DNA of 38,470 nt from an uncultured Bacilli bacterium (GTDB lineage: Bacteria > Bacillota_I > Bacilli_A > RF39 > UBA660). Both the position numbers and the translations under genes were made by a program. The stretch lies in assembly GCA_947628485.1 (NCBI GenBank), contig CANRAA010000005.1, positions 1 to 38,470 on the forward strand. Reading direction: 5' to 3'. The notes beneath the pieces are model-generated. The model was given only the letters and a program-made list of their open reading frames with translations, did no database searches and had not been told where the DNA came from. Below, piece after piece: positions 16,947-25,720 of this stretch (within the stretch, counting starts at the first letter, position 1; each line of letters starts with the position of its first letter).

Positions 16947-18840
16947 AACGACTATATCCTTCTAAATCATATTTGTATTCTTCTCCATCAATCGTAATAA
17001 CAAAACCTTTTTCATCAAATTTAATTTCATATTTGTTATCTTTAACATCTAAATCACTACTTAAAATACCTAAAGCACTACTATATTTATAGACATTTAA
17101 ACTATTATTATTAATACCCACATAATATTTATCATATAAATCAATATAATCAAATTCATTACTTATCTTTTTAAAATTACTATCATAAACACTATAAGAG
17201 TCTTCTTTATTAACCATTAAATAATATTTATTATTATATTTTATTTCTTTATATTTAAATTCCACTTTTCCTTTAACATTATTATCGGTTATTTCAATAA
17301 CTCCATAGTTACCGGTATTTTCTCCCGTGGCACTTTGAGCAATTATAAAGGTCGATGTCGTATCAATTTGTTTGATATCTAAATCTATATCGGTATCATT
17401 AACAAAGATAATATCACTATAAGTTCCTTTAGTTTTTTTCGTTTTTAAATCATAAAGATAGATTTTGACATCACTATCTGATAAATTATCATATATAAAG
17501 GCATAGTTATTATTATAAATACCACTATATTTATTATCTTTAGTATAGATTGTACACCTGTCTAATATAGCATTATCTTTTAACTCATTTTTATTGACAC
17601 ATTTATAAGTACTTAATAAATCTTGTTTTTCATCATCTTTATAGAAATACAAACTACCATCAAAATAACTCATATAAGAAGTTGCACCACTTACTTTTCC
17701 TTCATTTAGATTAATAGTCTTACTCGTACTACCTAAATTAACTAAGACATCATTACCATTTACTGTAATTTCATAAGCCGCCTTAGTTTCTTTTAAGTTA
17801 TTATCTTTATCATAGACATACTTTTTAACATAATCACTACTTGTTAGTCTAATTCCTTCTTCATATAATTTTTGTAAATCATTATTAACTAAATATAAAT
17901 GACCTTTACTAACTAAAGAGATAATACCATCATGAAGGCCAATATAATCATAATCTTCTAAAAGTTTGGCGCCATCATAAGAATATAAAACATATTTACT
18001 ATTTTCTTTACTTACGACATAACTGTCTGAAGCACTCGCAATAATGCCTTTAACATTACCACTTAATTTTTTTGAAGTGCTATCAATAATGTAAGAAGTA
18101 TCTTTATCTTTAGCTACTAAATAAAGTAAATTACCATTAACAATCGCTAAATTATCATAAGATGGTCTAATTAAATAATTAACCCCTTCACTTGTAATTT
18201 CAATTAAACCATATCGGTCAGACTCATCCGATATAACAATGACATCTTTACTAGTTAGATATTCTTTAAAATTATGGAGCATTATAGCTTTGTCACTTTT
18301 CTTTATATCATATAAGAATAACTCTTCACCATCTTTAACAAAAACATAATTATCTAAATAAATTTTACTAGCCTTAATGATTTCTTCGCCAAGTTCATTA
18401 ACATTTATTATTCTTTCTATTTCATCACCTGTATAATCACTCTTGGCTACTAAACATTTTTCACTATCTTTGGTCGTACATTCATATCTGCCAAGTTCAA
18501 CATCATTACGGTCTAAGAAAATTAAATTACCATCCTCATAACGGTAGTTATCTTTTTCAACGATAACAGGATCTTTTTCCTCTTCTTCAGGTTTACTTTC
18601 CTTAAAGACGACAAAGTAAATAATTACCACCGCAATAGCCAACAAAACTAAACCAATACCGATAACGATACCTAATCTTTGCCATTTATTTAAATCATCC
18701 CAAAAATCTTTGAAACTTCTTTTCTTCTTTTTGTGTTGGACTCTTTCTTTAGGAGTTTCTTCTTTTAATTCTTCGTTTTTTTCTTCTTCCGTTTCACTTT
18801 CTAATTCAATTATCTCATTATCATAATTAAAGTCGTTCAT
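16939..18840 (-). CDS. Membrane-anchored beta-propeller-like protein (long paralogue)
   Basis: A 633-residue single-pass protein. An acidic cytoplasmic region (about 1-50, ending in the basic patch HKKKKR) is followed by a membrane helix (about 54-77, LGIVIGIGLVLLAIAVVIIY). About 550 extracellular residues contain repeated strand-turn-strand blades such as KYVLYSYDGAKLLEDYDYIG, LYLVNNDLQKLYEEG and SYSVYDSNFKKISNEFDYID. It shares this organisation, and a Cys pair shortly after the helix (YECTTKDSEKC), with the 301-residue gene it overlaps by 8 nt. The charged cytoplasmic tail suggests a partner inside the cell. An extended -10 promoter lies 25-30 nt upstream. Function is unknown; surface sensing or envelope support is speculation. 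Confidence 0.6.
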   Translation of the reverse strand: MNDFNYDNEIIELESETEEEKNEELKEETPKERVQHKKKKRSFKDFWDDLNKWQRLGIVIGIGLVLLAIAVVIIYFVVFKESKPEEEEKDPVIVEKDNYRYEDGNLIFLDRNDVELGRYECTTKDSEKCLVAKSDYTGDEIERIINVNELGEEIIKASKIYLDNYVFVKDGEELFLYDIKKSDKAIMLHNFKEYLTSKDVIVISDESDRYGLIEITSEGVNYLIRPSYDNLAIVNGNLLYLVAKDKDTSYIIDSTSKKLSGNVKGIIASASDSYVVSKENSKYVLYSYDGAKLLEDYDYIGLHDGIISLVSKGHLYLVNNDLQKLYEEGIRLTSSDYVKKYVYDKDNNLKETKAAYEITVNGNDVLVNLGSTSKTINLNEGKVSGATSYMSYFDGSLYFYKDDEKQDLLSTYKCVNKNELKDNAILDRCTIYTKDNKYSGIYNNNYAFIYDNLSDSDVKIYLYDLKTKKTKGTYSDIIFVNDTDIDLDIKQIDTTSTFIIAQSATGENTGNYGVIEITDNNVKGKVEFKYKEIKYNNKYYLMVNKEDSYSVYDSNFKKISNEFDYIDLYDKYYVGINNNSLNVYKYSSALGILSSDLDVKDNKYEIKFDEKGFVITIDGEEYKYDLEGYSRYD

Positions 18841-18863
18841 AATACTCTCCTTATTATATAGAG

Positions 18864-18872
18864 ATTATATCA
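18864..18872 (-). promoter_or_regulatory. Extended -10 promoter of the propeller-like pair
   Basis: On the minus strand TGATATAAT (18872-18864) is an extended -10, with no good -35. AAGGAGAG lies shortly before the ATG at 18840. Confidence 0.5.
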
Positions 18873-18966
18873 TAAATTTTCTTATATTAAAAGAAAAAGG
18901 CAAATATTTCTATTCACCTTAAGAATTTATTAAGTAATGTTTTAAATGCCGAATATCTATTTCACA

Positions 18967-18996
18967 TAATATGGTATTAAATATAATACCATATTA
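18967..18996. repeat. Perfect 13-bp palindromic hairpin in the priA downstream spacer
   Basis: TAATATGGTATTA (18967-18979) pairs with TAATACCATATTA (18984-18996) around a 4-nt loop. It sits in a 247-nt AT-rich gap between priA and the propeller-like genes that otherwise holds only the promoter for the latter. There is no T tract, so it could be an operator or a weak terminator. Confidence 0.5.
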
Positions 18997-19087
18997 CAAT
19001 ATATATTAAACTAGACAATATAACTATAAAATATATTTATTTTTTTATCTACCCTTTTACTTAAATTTACCTATTTATCGTTAACTT

Positions 19088-21274
19088 TTAAATATGTAAA
19101 GGGTCAATATCGATTTCTAAATTGACATCTTTATCATTTAAATAAATATTATCTAAGTATTTTAAAACACCCATTAACTTTGCGTCATAACGGTATTTAA
19201 TAACAATTTGAAACCGATAAGTATTATTAAATTTAAATAAACTAGCGGTGGTAGGTCCCAAAACAATCGATGATGGAGAAATACTTTTTTTTAGGTAATT
19301 CGCAATCTTGGTAGCATTTTCTAAAGATTTATCATAATCTTTCGCAATGATTTTTAAACTAACTAAATAATAATAAGGTGGGTATTTTAAAATATGCCGA
19401 ATATTCATTTCATAATTAAAGAATTTATTAAAATCGTTTTCTTTAACACAGTTTAAAACATAGTTATCGGGATTATATGTTTGTAATATTACTTCCCCGG
19501 CTAAATTACTTCTTCCAGCTCGGCCACTTGCTTGGTATAAAAGAGAAAATGTTCTTTCGTTACTCCTGAAATCCGGAATATTTAAAGAACTATCTGCATT
19601 GATAATACCCACTAAAGTAACATAAGGAAAATCAAAACCTTTACTAATCATTTGCGTACCAAGTAAAATATCATATTCATGATTTTTAAAACTCTCGATT
19701 ATTTTTTCATGCGAACCCTTTTTACTGGTAGTGTCTTGATCCATGCGAATAATTCGAGCCTCTGGAATAATTTTTTGTAACTCTTCCATTACTTTTTCCG
19801 TACCAATTCCTAAATAATTTAAAGCATCTTCATGGCAGTTGGGACAAACATTATCTTTAGCAATGCTATACCCACAATAATGACATCTTAAATTATTTGA
19901 AGACTTATGATAAGTTAAAGTAATATCACAATTGGGACATTTATAAGTATAACCACAATTAGAACAAGTAATTGTCGTACTATAACCTCTTCTATTTAAT
20001 AAAATCATGGCTTGTTCATGAGCCGAAACTCGCATCTTTAATTTAGTAATTAACTCATCACTAAAAATAAAGTTCTTTTTCTTGACTTCTTCCAGCATAT
20101 CGACAATCGATACTTGCGGTAAAGTCCCCTTACCGGCTCTTTTCGTAAGTTTTAAGTGACTATAAACTCCTTTTAAGGCTCTCGCTTTACTTTCTAAAGT
20201 AGGAGTGGCACTTCCTAAAACTAAAGGCGCATGATGGTATTTACATCTTACCATTGCTATATCTTTAGCATTATATCTCGGCATATTATCTTGTTTAAAA
20301 GTATCACTATGTTCTTCGTCAATAATAATGATGCCAATATTTTCTAAAGGAGCAAAGATGGCGGAACGCGTTCCTACAACTAAAGAGACTTCCCCTCGCA
20401 TAATCTTTAAATATTCATCATATTTTTCGCCACTAGATAAAGCACTGTGTAAAATGGCTACCCGACTTCCAAACCATTCATAAAAACGATTTACTAATGC
20501 GACCGTTAAACTAATTTCGGGCACTAACATAATCGCGGTCTTCCCTCTATTTAAGGCATCTTCAATTAGGTTTAGATAAACCTCCGTTTTCCCACTTCCG
20601 GTAATACCTTCCAGTAAAAAAGTTTTAAATTCATGAGTGTTTTTTACTATCTCAAACACTTTTTGTTGTTCTATATTTAAAGGATGTTTAACTAATCCTT
20701 CTAGAGAACTTTTGTTAATCCGGTATTCTTGTTCTTTTACTTCTTTAATTAATTCTTTTTCTTTTAAGGCTCTAAACGTATAAGCATCATAATCTTTTTT
20801 TAAGACTTTTTTTTCTTTTAATAATGTATTTAAAAGTATCGTTTGTTTATTTTCTTTACCATAACTTACTAAATAATCTAATATTTCTTTTTTGGTTTTA
20901 TTTAACATTAAATAAGTTTTATAAAAATTATAATTCGTATCATTATCTTTTATTTTTAAAGAACTCGGAAGCATTGTTTGATAAGCACTTATTTTAGGAC
21001 ATAAAGTTTTTTCTTCTAAATAAAGACCTAAACGCATTAACTCATCATTTAGTTTGAGTTCGGGGTCAACTATTTCGACAATCTCTTTTAATTCATAATC
21101 ACTATTAAAGGTATCTGTTATTTTCATGACAAAACCATTGATAGTTTTACTACCAAAGGGAACTTTTACTTTCATACCGGCTTGCAAAGATCCCCGCATA
21201 TCAAGAGGAACTTCATAAGTAAAATATTTATCAATTTTTTTGGTTGGGTATTCAATTAAAACTTCCGCATACAT
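19088..21274 (-). CDS. priA: Primosomal replication protein N' (PriA helicase)
   Basis: A superfamily 2 DNA helicase that reloads the replisome at stalled forks. The N-terminal 3'-DNA binding domain (MYAEVLIEYPTKKIDKYFTY) is followed by the helicase core with Walker A EGITGSGKTEVY near residue 220 and the DEEH box (IIIDEEHSDTFKQ) near 315. The zinc module is intact, with CSNCGYTYKCPNC and CHYCGYS, then CPNCHEDAL. The conserved DQDTTSKKGSHE and QASGRAGRSN follow. At 728 residues it is full length for Firmicutes. GGAGG is placed properly before the ATG. No coaBC, fmt or def gene follows, unlike in many relatives. Confidence 0.97.
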   Translation of the reverse strand: MYAEVLIEYPTKKIDKYFTYEVPLDMRGSLQAGMKVKVPFGSKTINGFVMKITDTFNSDYELKEIVEIVDPELKLNDELMRLGLYLEEKTLCPKISAYQTMLPSSLKIKDNDTNYNFYKTYLMLNKTKKEILDYLVSYGKENKQTILLNTLLKEKKVLKKDYDAYTFRALKEKELIKEVKEQEYRINKSSLEGLVKHPLNIEQQKVFEIVKNTHEFKTFLLEGITGSGKTEVYLNLIEDALNRGKTAIMLVPEISLTVALVNRFYEWFGSRVAILHSALSSGEKYDEYLKIMRGEVSLVVGTRSAIFAPLENIGIIIIDEEHSDTFKQDNMPRYNAKDIAMVRCKYHHAPLVLGSATPTLESKARALKGVYSHLKLTKRAGKGTLPQVSIVDMLEEVKKKNFIFSDELITKLKMRVSAHEQAMILLNRRGYSTTITCSNCGYTYKCPNCDITLTYHKSSNNLRCHYCGYSIAKDNVCPNCHEDALNYLGIGTEKVMEELQKIIPEARIIRMDQDTTSKKGSHEKIIESFKNHEYDILLGTQMISKGFDFPYVTLVGIINADSSLNIPDFRSNERTFSLLYQASGRAGRSNLAGEVILQTYNPDNYVLNCVKENDFNKFFNYEMNIRHILKYPPYYYLVSLKIIAKDYDKSLENATKIANYLKKSISPSSIVLGPTTASLFKFNNTYRFQIVIKYRYDAKLMGVLKYLDNIYLNDKDVNLEIDIDPLHI

Positions 21275-21311
21275 AAAAGATCCTCCTTAAAATTAATTAT
21301 AAGATAAATAA

Positions 21312-21338
21312 TTAAAAAAAGAAAGTATTTAACTTTCT
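21312..21338 (-). terminator. Intrinsic terminator after the transglutaminase-like gene
   Basis: On the minus strand AGAAAGT (21338-21332) and ACTTTCT (21326-21320) form a stem around a short AT loop, followed by a run of seven T. It starts at the stop codon of the gene ending at 21337. Confidence 0.75.
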
Positions 21339-22473
21339 ATTCGGCAATCGGATGAACCCCATAACCGGCAATTCCAACTTGACCATCAGCATAACCGACC
21401 CGACCATCCATAGTTAGTATTACCCATTGATGTGTCCACTGATTTTCATTAGCATGAGTCCAACTATAACCCATTTCTTCTAAAACCATACCTAAGGCTC
21501 TCGTTGTTCCCGCACAAGAAGACTCTCCTTTAATGAAAACCCCATAGGCCGTCCGGTAATCCACTCCACTTTCTTTATGAACTCCTTTTTGATAGTATTC
21601 ACTAACCCTTTCGGCAGCCTTAGTAACTTTTTCTAAATCGGTACTTCCCGTAATACTTTTGGCTATCTCTTTCGCAATTACCCGGGCTTCGGCCTCTTTT
21701 TCTTTAGTGGTTAACTCACCACTAGGTTTAGTTTGAGTACTATTGTTATTACTACTATTATTGTTATGGCTTTGATTACTATTATTGTTGTTATTAGTAT
21801 TTGGTTTATTCTTAACTGTTACTTTAAAAGTACCTTCAGTAACATTACCATTTTGATCGGTGGCTTTAACCAATACTTCATAAGTACCCGCTTTTTTGTT
21901 ATCAATGTTTCCGGAAACTATAAAAGAAACTTCGCCCTCTTTTTCGTCAATCGCTTTTATTCCTTCTTCTAAATTGATATTATCTCCCACATAAATTGTT
22001 TTATCACTTAACCCATTAATAATCGGAAAAATAGTATCTTTAACAACTACTGTATACTCTTTAGAACTTATAATATCTTCATGATAATTTTGATAATTAT
22101 AATCTGTTTCTAATATCATTTTTAATTTATTTTCTCCCACTAAAGAAAAAGTAATATCTTCACTTCCCTCTAGTAAAATATTGTTATATTCTAAAGAAAT
22201 ACTCGTATCTTGATACATTTTTTCTCTGTCTAAAAAAGTATCTATTAAATCGTTATAAGTAATAGTATCTAAATATTCTTTTTCTAATTCTTGATTTAAA
22301 AAAGCCGAATTATTGGTCTTTTTAATTAGATTAACTTCCCTTTCAATAATATTTTCGTCTTTTCTTTTTATAGCATAATTAATCCCAAAGATAAGACTTA
22401 GAATAACTAAAATAATAATTATGATAATTAACCAAATTAAATTTTTATTTTTATTCCTTTTTTTATTCTTCAT
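21337..22473 (-). CDS. Surface protein with bacterial Ig-like and transglutaminase-like domains
   Basis: A 378-residue exported, N-terminally anchored protein. After basic residues 1-10 comes a membrane helix (about 11-32). An adhesin-type Ig-like domain of the DUF5011 class occupies about 145-223 (VVVKDTIFPIINGLSDKTIY then VGDNINLEEG, ending in GTFKVTVKNK). An Asn/Ser/Gln-rich linker (about 224-252) leads to a C-terminal transglutaminase-like fold (270-378). The probable triad is Cys320 (ESSCAGTTRAL), His348 (WTHQWVIL) and Asp363 (VGYADGQVG). In other bacteria such domains act as cysteine proteases or crosslinkers on cell-surface substrates. It is a separate unit, followed by a terminator before priA. 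Confidence 0.8.
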   Translation of the reverse strand: MKNKKRNKNKNLIWLIIIIIILVILSLIFGINYAIKRKDENIIEREVNLIKKTNNSAFLNQELEKEYLDTITYNDLIDTFLDREKMYQDTSISLEYNNILLEGSEDITFSLVGENKLKMILETDYNYQNYHEDIISSKEYTVVVKDTIFPIINGLSDKTIYVGDNINLEEGIKAIDEKEGEVSFIVSGNIDNKKAGTYEVLVKATDQNGNVTEGTFKVTVKNKPNTNNNNNSNQSHNNNSSNNNSTQTKPSGELTTKEKEAEARVIAKEIAKSITGSTDLEKVTKAAERVSEYYQKGVHKESGVDYRTAYGVFIKGESSCAGTTRALGMVLEEMGYSWTHANENQWTHQWVILTMDGRVGYADGQVGIAGYGVHPIAE

Positions 22474-22523
22474 ATTCCACCTACTACTAGTATTTATTTT
22501 ATTATAAAATTTATGTAAATTAA

Positions 22524-22544
22524 ATAGTTAAAAAAATTAACTAT
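22524..22544 (-). terminator. Hairpin after xseB
   Basis: TAGTTAA and TTAACTA form an 8-bp stem with an A/T-only loop directly downstream of xseB. The following tail is T-rich but interrupted, so this is a weak terminator. Confidence 0.45.
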
Positions 22545-22554
22545 GTTTCCATAA

Positions 22555-22806
22555 TTAATTTTCGGGAGTCGTAAATTCTTTTAGTTCGCCATCACTTGAT
22601 AATATTTTATTAACTTTTTCGGTCGCATTGTTTAATTTTTCACTACAATCTTTAGCTAGTTCCATGGCCTCTGTATATTTAATAATGGCATCTTCTAAAG
22701 GAACATTGCCAGCTTCTAATTCTTTAACTAAATCTTCTAAATCTTTTAAATTACTTTCAAAAGTTTTTTCCGCAACTTTTGATTTTTCTTTCTTTTCTTC
22801 TTTCAC
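22555..22806 (-). CDS. xseB: Exodeoxyribonuclease VII small subunit
   Basis: An 83-residue protein with the XseB helical hairpin: FESNLKDLEDLVKELEAGN followed by VPLEDAIIKYTEAMELAKDC and SEKLNNATEKVNKIL. Several small subunits bind each XseA to form exonuclease VII, which degrades single-stranded DNA to oligonucleotides. The N-terminal Lys/Glu stretch (EEKKEKSKVAEK) is a little longer than usual. It comes 12 nt after an unrelated membrane protein gene that separates it from xseA, an unusual break of the normally adjacent xseA-xseB pair. Confidence 0.93.
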   Translation of the reverse strand: MKEEKKEKSKVAEKTFESNLKDLEDLVKELEAGNVPLEDAIIKYTEAMELAKDCSEKLNNATEKVNKILSSDGELKEFTTPEN

Positions 22807-22818
22807 TTTTTATTCCTC

Positions 22819-23532
22819 CTATCTTTCTTTTTTTAAATTGGGTCCCATTACTAACACGGGGTCAGTATCTAAATTAGTAACATCTAACCAAGTGGCAAAA
22901 GGCATTTCTCCATTACTTTTATTTTTTCGAATGTTTTTAAGATTAGAAAATAAACATAAAATTAAATTTTCAATATCTAATTTAACAAGACCAAGTTTAG
23001 CCAGTCTATCATTAACTATTTTTAAAGTTGCTTCCACTTCTTTATTGCGTTCTTCACTTAAAGTATAATCTTGAACTAATTTTTCATAATCAGGACTAGT
23101 TACATTTTTAATATCGATATTATCAATTTCTTTGATTTCTTTTTTATGTTTAATTTTGGTATTTATCATGCTACCTACCATAAATACCGGGCAAACAATC
23201 CCACTGAAAAGCAAGGTAAATTCGGTATTTCCTAAAAATCTGCCGCCAATTGCCCCGACTAAAACCATGGAAAGGCCCGCAAAAATTATATCAAGAAGAT
23301 TTTGATAATAACAAGTTTTCGAAAATTCTTTCATGTTGGAAAGTTCATTCCATTTTTCATGATATAAATTGGCTTTGGTAACTGTTAACTCTTGATGTAA
23401 ATTTTCTTTTTCTTTACTATCTTTTTCTTTTTCTAAGTTTAAGTAACTTTTAACATTTTGTAGTAAAGCATATTCCGCTTTTATTTCATCATATTTTGCT
23501 AAGTATTCTTTTAATATTTCTTTATTTATCAT
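22819..23532 (-). CDS. Uncharacterised coiled-coil protein with two membrane helices
   Basis: A 237-residue protein. The N-terminal 75 residues are charged and coiled-coil-like (EYLAKYDEIKAEYALLQNVK). Two hydrophobic segments follow (about 80-100, LLDIIFAGLSMVLVGAIGG, and about 108-127, FTLLFSGIVCPVFMVGSMI). The C-terminal part is again charged and helical. I recognise no family. It overlaps the 3' end of xseA by 11 nt and is 12 nt from xseB, so it must be co-expressed with both exonuclease VII subunits. Both tails probably face the cytoplasm. A link to membrane-near DNA processing is only a guess from position. Confidence 0.6.
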   Translation of the reverse strand: MINKEILKEYLAKYDEIKAEYALLQNVKSYLNLEKEKDSKEKENLHQELTVTKANLYHEKWNELSNMKEFSKTCYYQNLLDIIFAGLSMVLVGAIGGRFLGNTEFTLLFSGIVCPVFMVGSMINTKIKHKKEIKEIDNIDIKNVTSPDYEKLVQDYTLSEERNKEVEATLKIVNDRLAKLGLVKLDIENLILCLFSNLKNIRKNKSNGEMPFATWLDVTNLDTDPVLVMGPNLKKER

Positions 23533-24865
23533 TTCTTACCTCCAAAACTTCACTAGTAACTTCCCCTTTATGAAATTTAATGGTTATTTTATCTTTTACT
23601 TTTAAATTACTAACATCTTTAATAACTTTATCATCCTTTTTAACTAAAGAATAACCATTACTTAAGATATTTAAAGGATTAACCAATTTCAAAGTCGTAA
23701 TTACATTATCTAAATAATTATGTTTTTTAATTAAATATTTATCCATTAAATTATTTAAATTAGTTTTTAAACCTTTTAAAATATTTTCATTTTCATTAAT
23801 TAAGGCCATAGGACTTACAAACTGCAATCTGTTTAAATTTCTTTCTAATAAGACTTTTTTATTTTCCATATAATAAGTCATATTCTTTTGCAAATCTTCT
23901 AAAAGTTTATCTAATTTCTGTTCTTTTATTTCATATAAACTCATGGGATTTTTTAAGATAAAAGAATTTTTTAAATTATATAAAGATATAAACTTGGTAT
24001 TAACTAAATTTTTAATATTTTTATTAAGTCTTAATTTATATTGATTAATTAAATTGTTAATATCTAAGACAGTAGGAACAGCCATTTCGGCCGCCCCGGT
24101 TGGGGTTGGAGCTCTTAGGTCCGCGACAAAATCCGCAATGGTAAAATCCGGTTCATGCCCAACAGCACTAATTATTGGCGTTTTAGCCTTATAAATGGCT
24201 CTCGCCACAATCTCTTCATTAAAAGCCCATAAATCTTCAATTGAGCCGCCACCTCTTCCAACAATTAAGACGTCACACCCAAAGTTATCGGCAACTTCAA
24301 TTTGTTTTACGATATTCGGGGCTGCATCTTTTCCTTGAACAAGAGTTGGAAACAAGATGGCTTCACATAAAGGATATCTTCTTTTAATGGTACTCATAAT
24401 ATCTCTAACCGCCGCTCCAGTATCGGCTGTAACAATCCCTATTCTTTCAGGATACTTGGGTATTTCTTTTTTATGTTCTTTATTAAATAAACCCTCTTTA
24501 AGTAATTTCTCTTTTAACTTTTCATATTCTAAATATAAATTACCTAAACCATCCAGTTCCATCGAATCCACATATATTTGATAACTACCCATGGCCGGAT
24601 ACGCCGAAATTCGACCCTTTACTAAAACGTTCATGCCATCTTCCGGAACAAATGCTAAATTTCTCGCACTACTTTGAAACATAACGGCACTAATTCTTCC
24701 TCCATCATCTTTCAAAGTAAAATATAAATGCCCTCGGGTATGACACTTAAAGTTTGATATTTCCCCTTTTAAATAAATTCTATTTAAAAATAAATCACTA
24801 TCTAATAAACTTTTAATATATTCGTTTACTTCGGATACTTCCAAATATTTTATCTCCTCAAACAT
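23522..24865 (-). CDS. xseA: Exodeoxyribonuclease VII large subunit
   Basis: The catalytic subunit of exonuclease VII (447 residues). The N-terminal OB fold (LEVSEVNEYIKSLLDSD, ISNFKCHTRGHLYFTLKDDG) precedes the nuclease domain with RIGIVTADTGAAVRDI near residue 130, the acidic GRGGGSIEDLWAFNEE near 210-225, and SAVGHEPDFTIADFVADLRA then PTPTGAAE near 245-265. A long helical C-terminal region follows. All conserved blocks are intact. It overlaps the next gene by 11 nt. Upstream is the HipA-like gene, 12 nt away. Confidence 0.96.
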   Translation of the reverse strand: MFEEIKYLEVSEVNEYIKSLLDSDLFLNRIYLKGEISNFKCHTRGHLYFTLKDDGGRISAVMFQSSARNLAFVPEDGMNVLVKGRISAYPAMGSYQIYVDSMELDGLGNLYLEYEKLKEKLLKEGLFNKEHKKEIPKYPERIGIVTADTGAAVRDIMSTIKRRYPLCEAILFPTLVQGKDAAPNIVKQIEVADNFGCDVLIVGRGGGSIEDLWAFNEEIVARAIYKAKTPIISAVGHEPDFTIADFVADLRAPTPTGAAEMAVPTVLDINNLINQYKLRLNKNIKNLVNTKFISLYNLKNSFILKNPMSLYEIKEQKLDKLLEDLQKNMTYYMENKKVLLERNLNRLQFVSPMALINENENILKGLKTNLNNLMDKYLIKKHNYLDNVITTLKLVNPLNILSNGYSLVKKDDKVIKDVSNLKVKDKITIKFHKGEVTSEVLEVRNDK

Positions 24866-24877
24866 AAATCCTCCTTT

Positions 24878-25720
24878 CTATTTTAATTTTCTTTCTTCTA
24901 AAACACTTCCAAGTAATTCATAATTTTTTAGGTAATTTTCCAATATCTCATCTTTATGAGGAATAACAAATGGTACTTCGCCAAACTCCGTAATAAATTT
25001 TTCTTCACCTTCAATACTTAAAAGTAATTCTTCTAAGTATTCAGGCGTAAATAAATTATAATAAACTAAAAATAAATTAATAAATTCCTCACTCGAATCT
25101 TTTAAGAAATTATTAAATTCTTCTCTTTTAAAATCCTCACTACTATTAACTTTATTAATTTCATTATAATCATCTTCCGAAAAATAAGAGGATATCATGC
25201 TTTCTTGATTTTCAAACAAAAATTCATTATCTAAAATTGCCACTTGACGAATGTTATCATTATAATAAATACCCCAGTTACTAGCATGTCTATCAGAACC
25301 GCCAAAAAGAATATCATAAATATAAACTTTGACTATGTCCATCATTAAGTCTGAAACATTACCATATAATTTTTCTAATTTAAACCAAATTTGGTATAAA
25401 GAACAATTTTCTTCAAATAAAATTCCCAATTCCCGAGCTGTTTTAAATTTACCATTCTTATTTAATAAATCTTCACTAATACTATAATATTTATGATATT
25501 GTGACTTAAAGGAAATATCGCCATCATAGTCCAATATAACTACTTTATAATCCGGACATTTTAAATTAAAAATGGAGGCTAGTCTTCTTCCTATTACTTC
25601 ATTAACAGCTTCTTTTATATTCCAAGTATCTTTAATAAAGTAATTACCGGAAGATAAATATACTTCTCTTACATGACCCACTTTGCTAATTTTTTGAAAA
25701 TCCTTATTCGTTAATTTCAT
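24878..25720 (-). CDS. HipA-like / PI3K-fold kinase-like protein
   Basis: A 280-residue protein with a protein-kinase-like fold close to the HipA C-domain and PI3/4-kinase type. FIKDTW near residue 28 provides a candidate ATP-binding Lys, NEVIGRRLASIF near 41-52 resembles the conserved Glu helix, and DILFGGSDRHASNWGI near 136-151 is a catalytic-loop signature (Asp-Arg-His then Asn). VAILDNEFLF near 160-169 supplies the metal-binding Asp. It lacks the HipA N-terminal domain, and no HipB-type antitoxin is adjacent. It overlaps nusB by 17 nt and precedes xseA. Its substrate is unknown; a role as a toxin is not supported by the context. Confidence 0.65.
   Translation of the reverse strand: MKLTNKDFQKISKVGHVREVYLSSGNYFIKDTWNIKEAVNEVIGRRLASIFNLKCPDYKVVILDYDGDISFKSQYHKYYSISEDLLNKNGKFKTARELGILFEENCSLYQIWFKLEKLYGNVSDLMMDIVKVYIYDILFGGSDRHASNWGIYYNDNIRQVAILDNEFLFENQESMISSYFSEDDYNEINKVNSSEDFKREEFNNFLKDSSEEFINLFLVYYNLFTPEYLEELLLSIEGEEKFITEFGEVPFVIPHKDEILENYLKNYELLGSVLEERKLK

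Noticed and set aside
21733-21972. Plus-strand frame opposite the Asn-rich linker
   Set aside because: It is the reverse reading of AAT/AAC repeats and gives an Ile/Val-rich artefact.
24878-25720. HipAB persistence toxin-antitoxin pair
   Set aside because: No HipB-type HTH gene is adjacent and the N-terminal HipA domain is missing.
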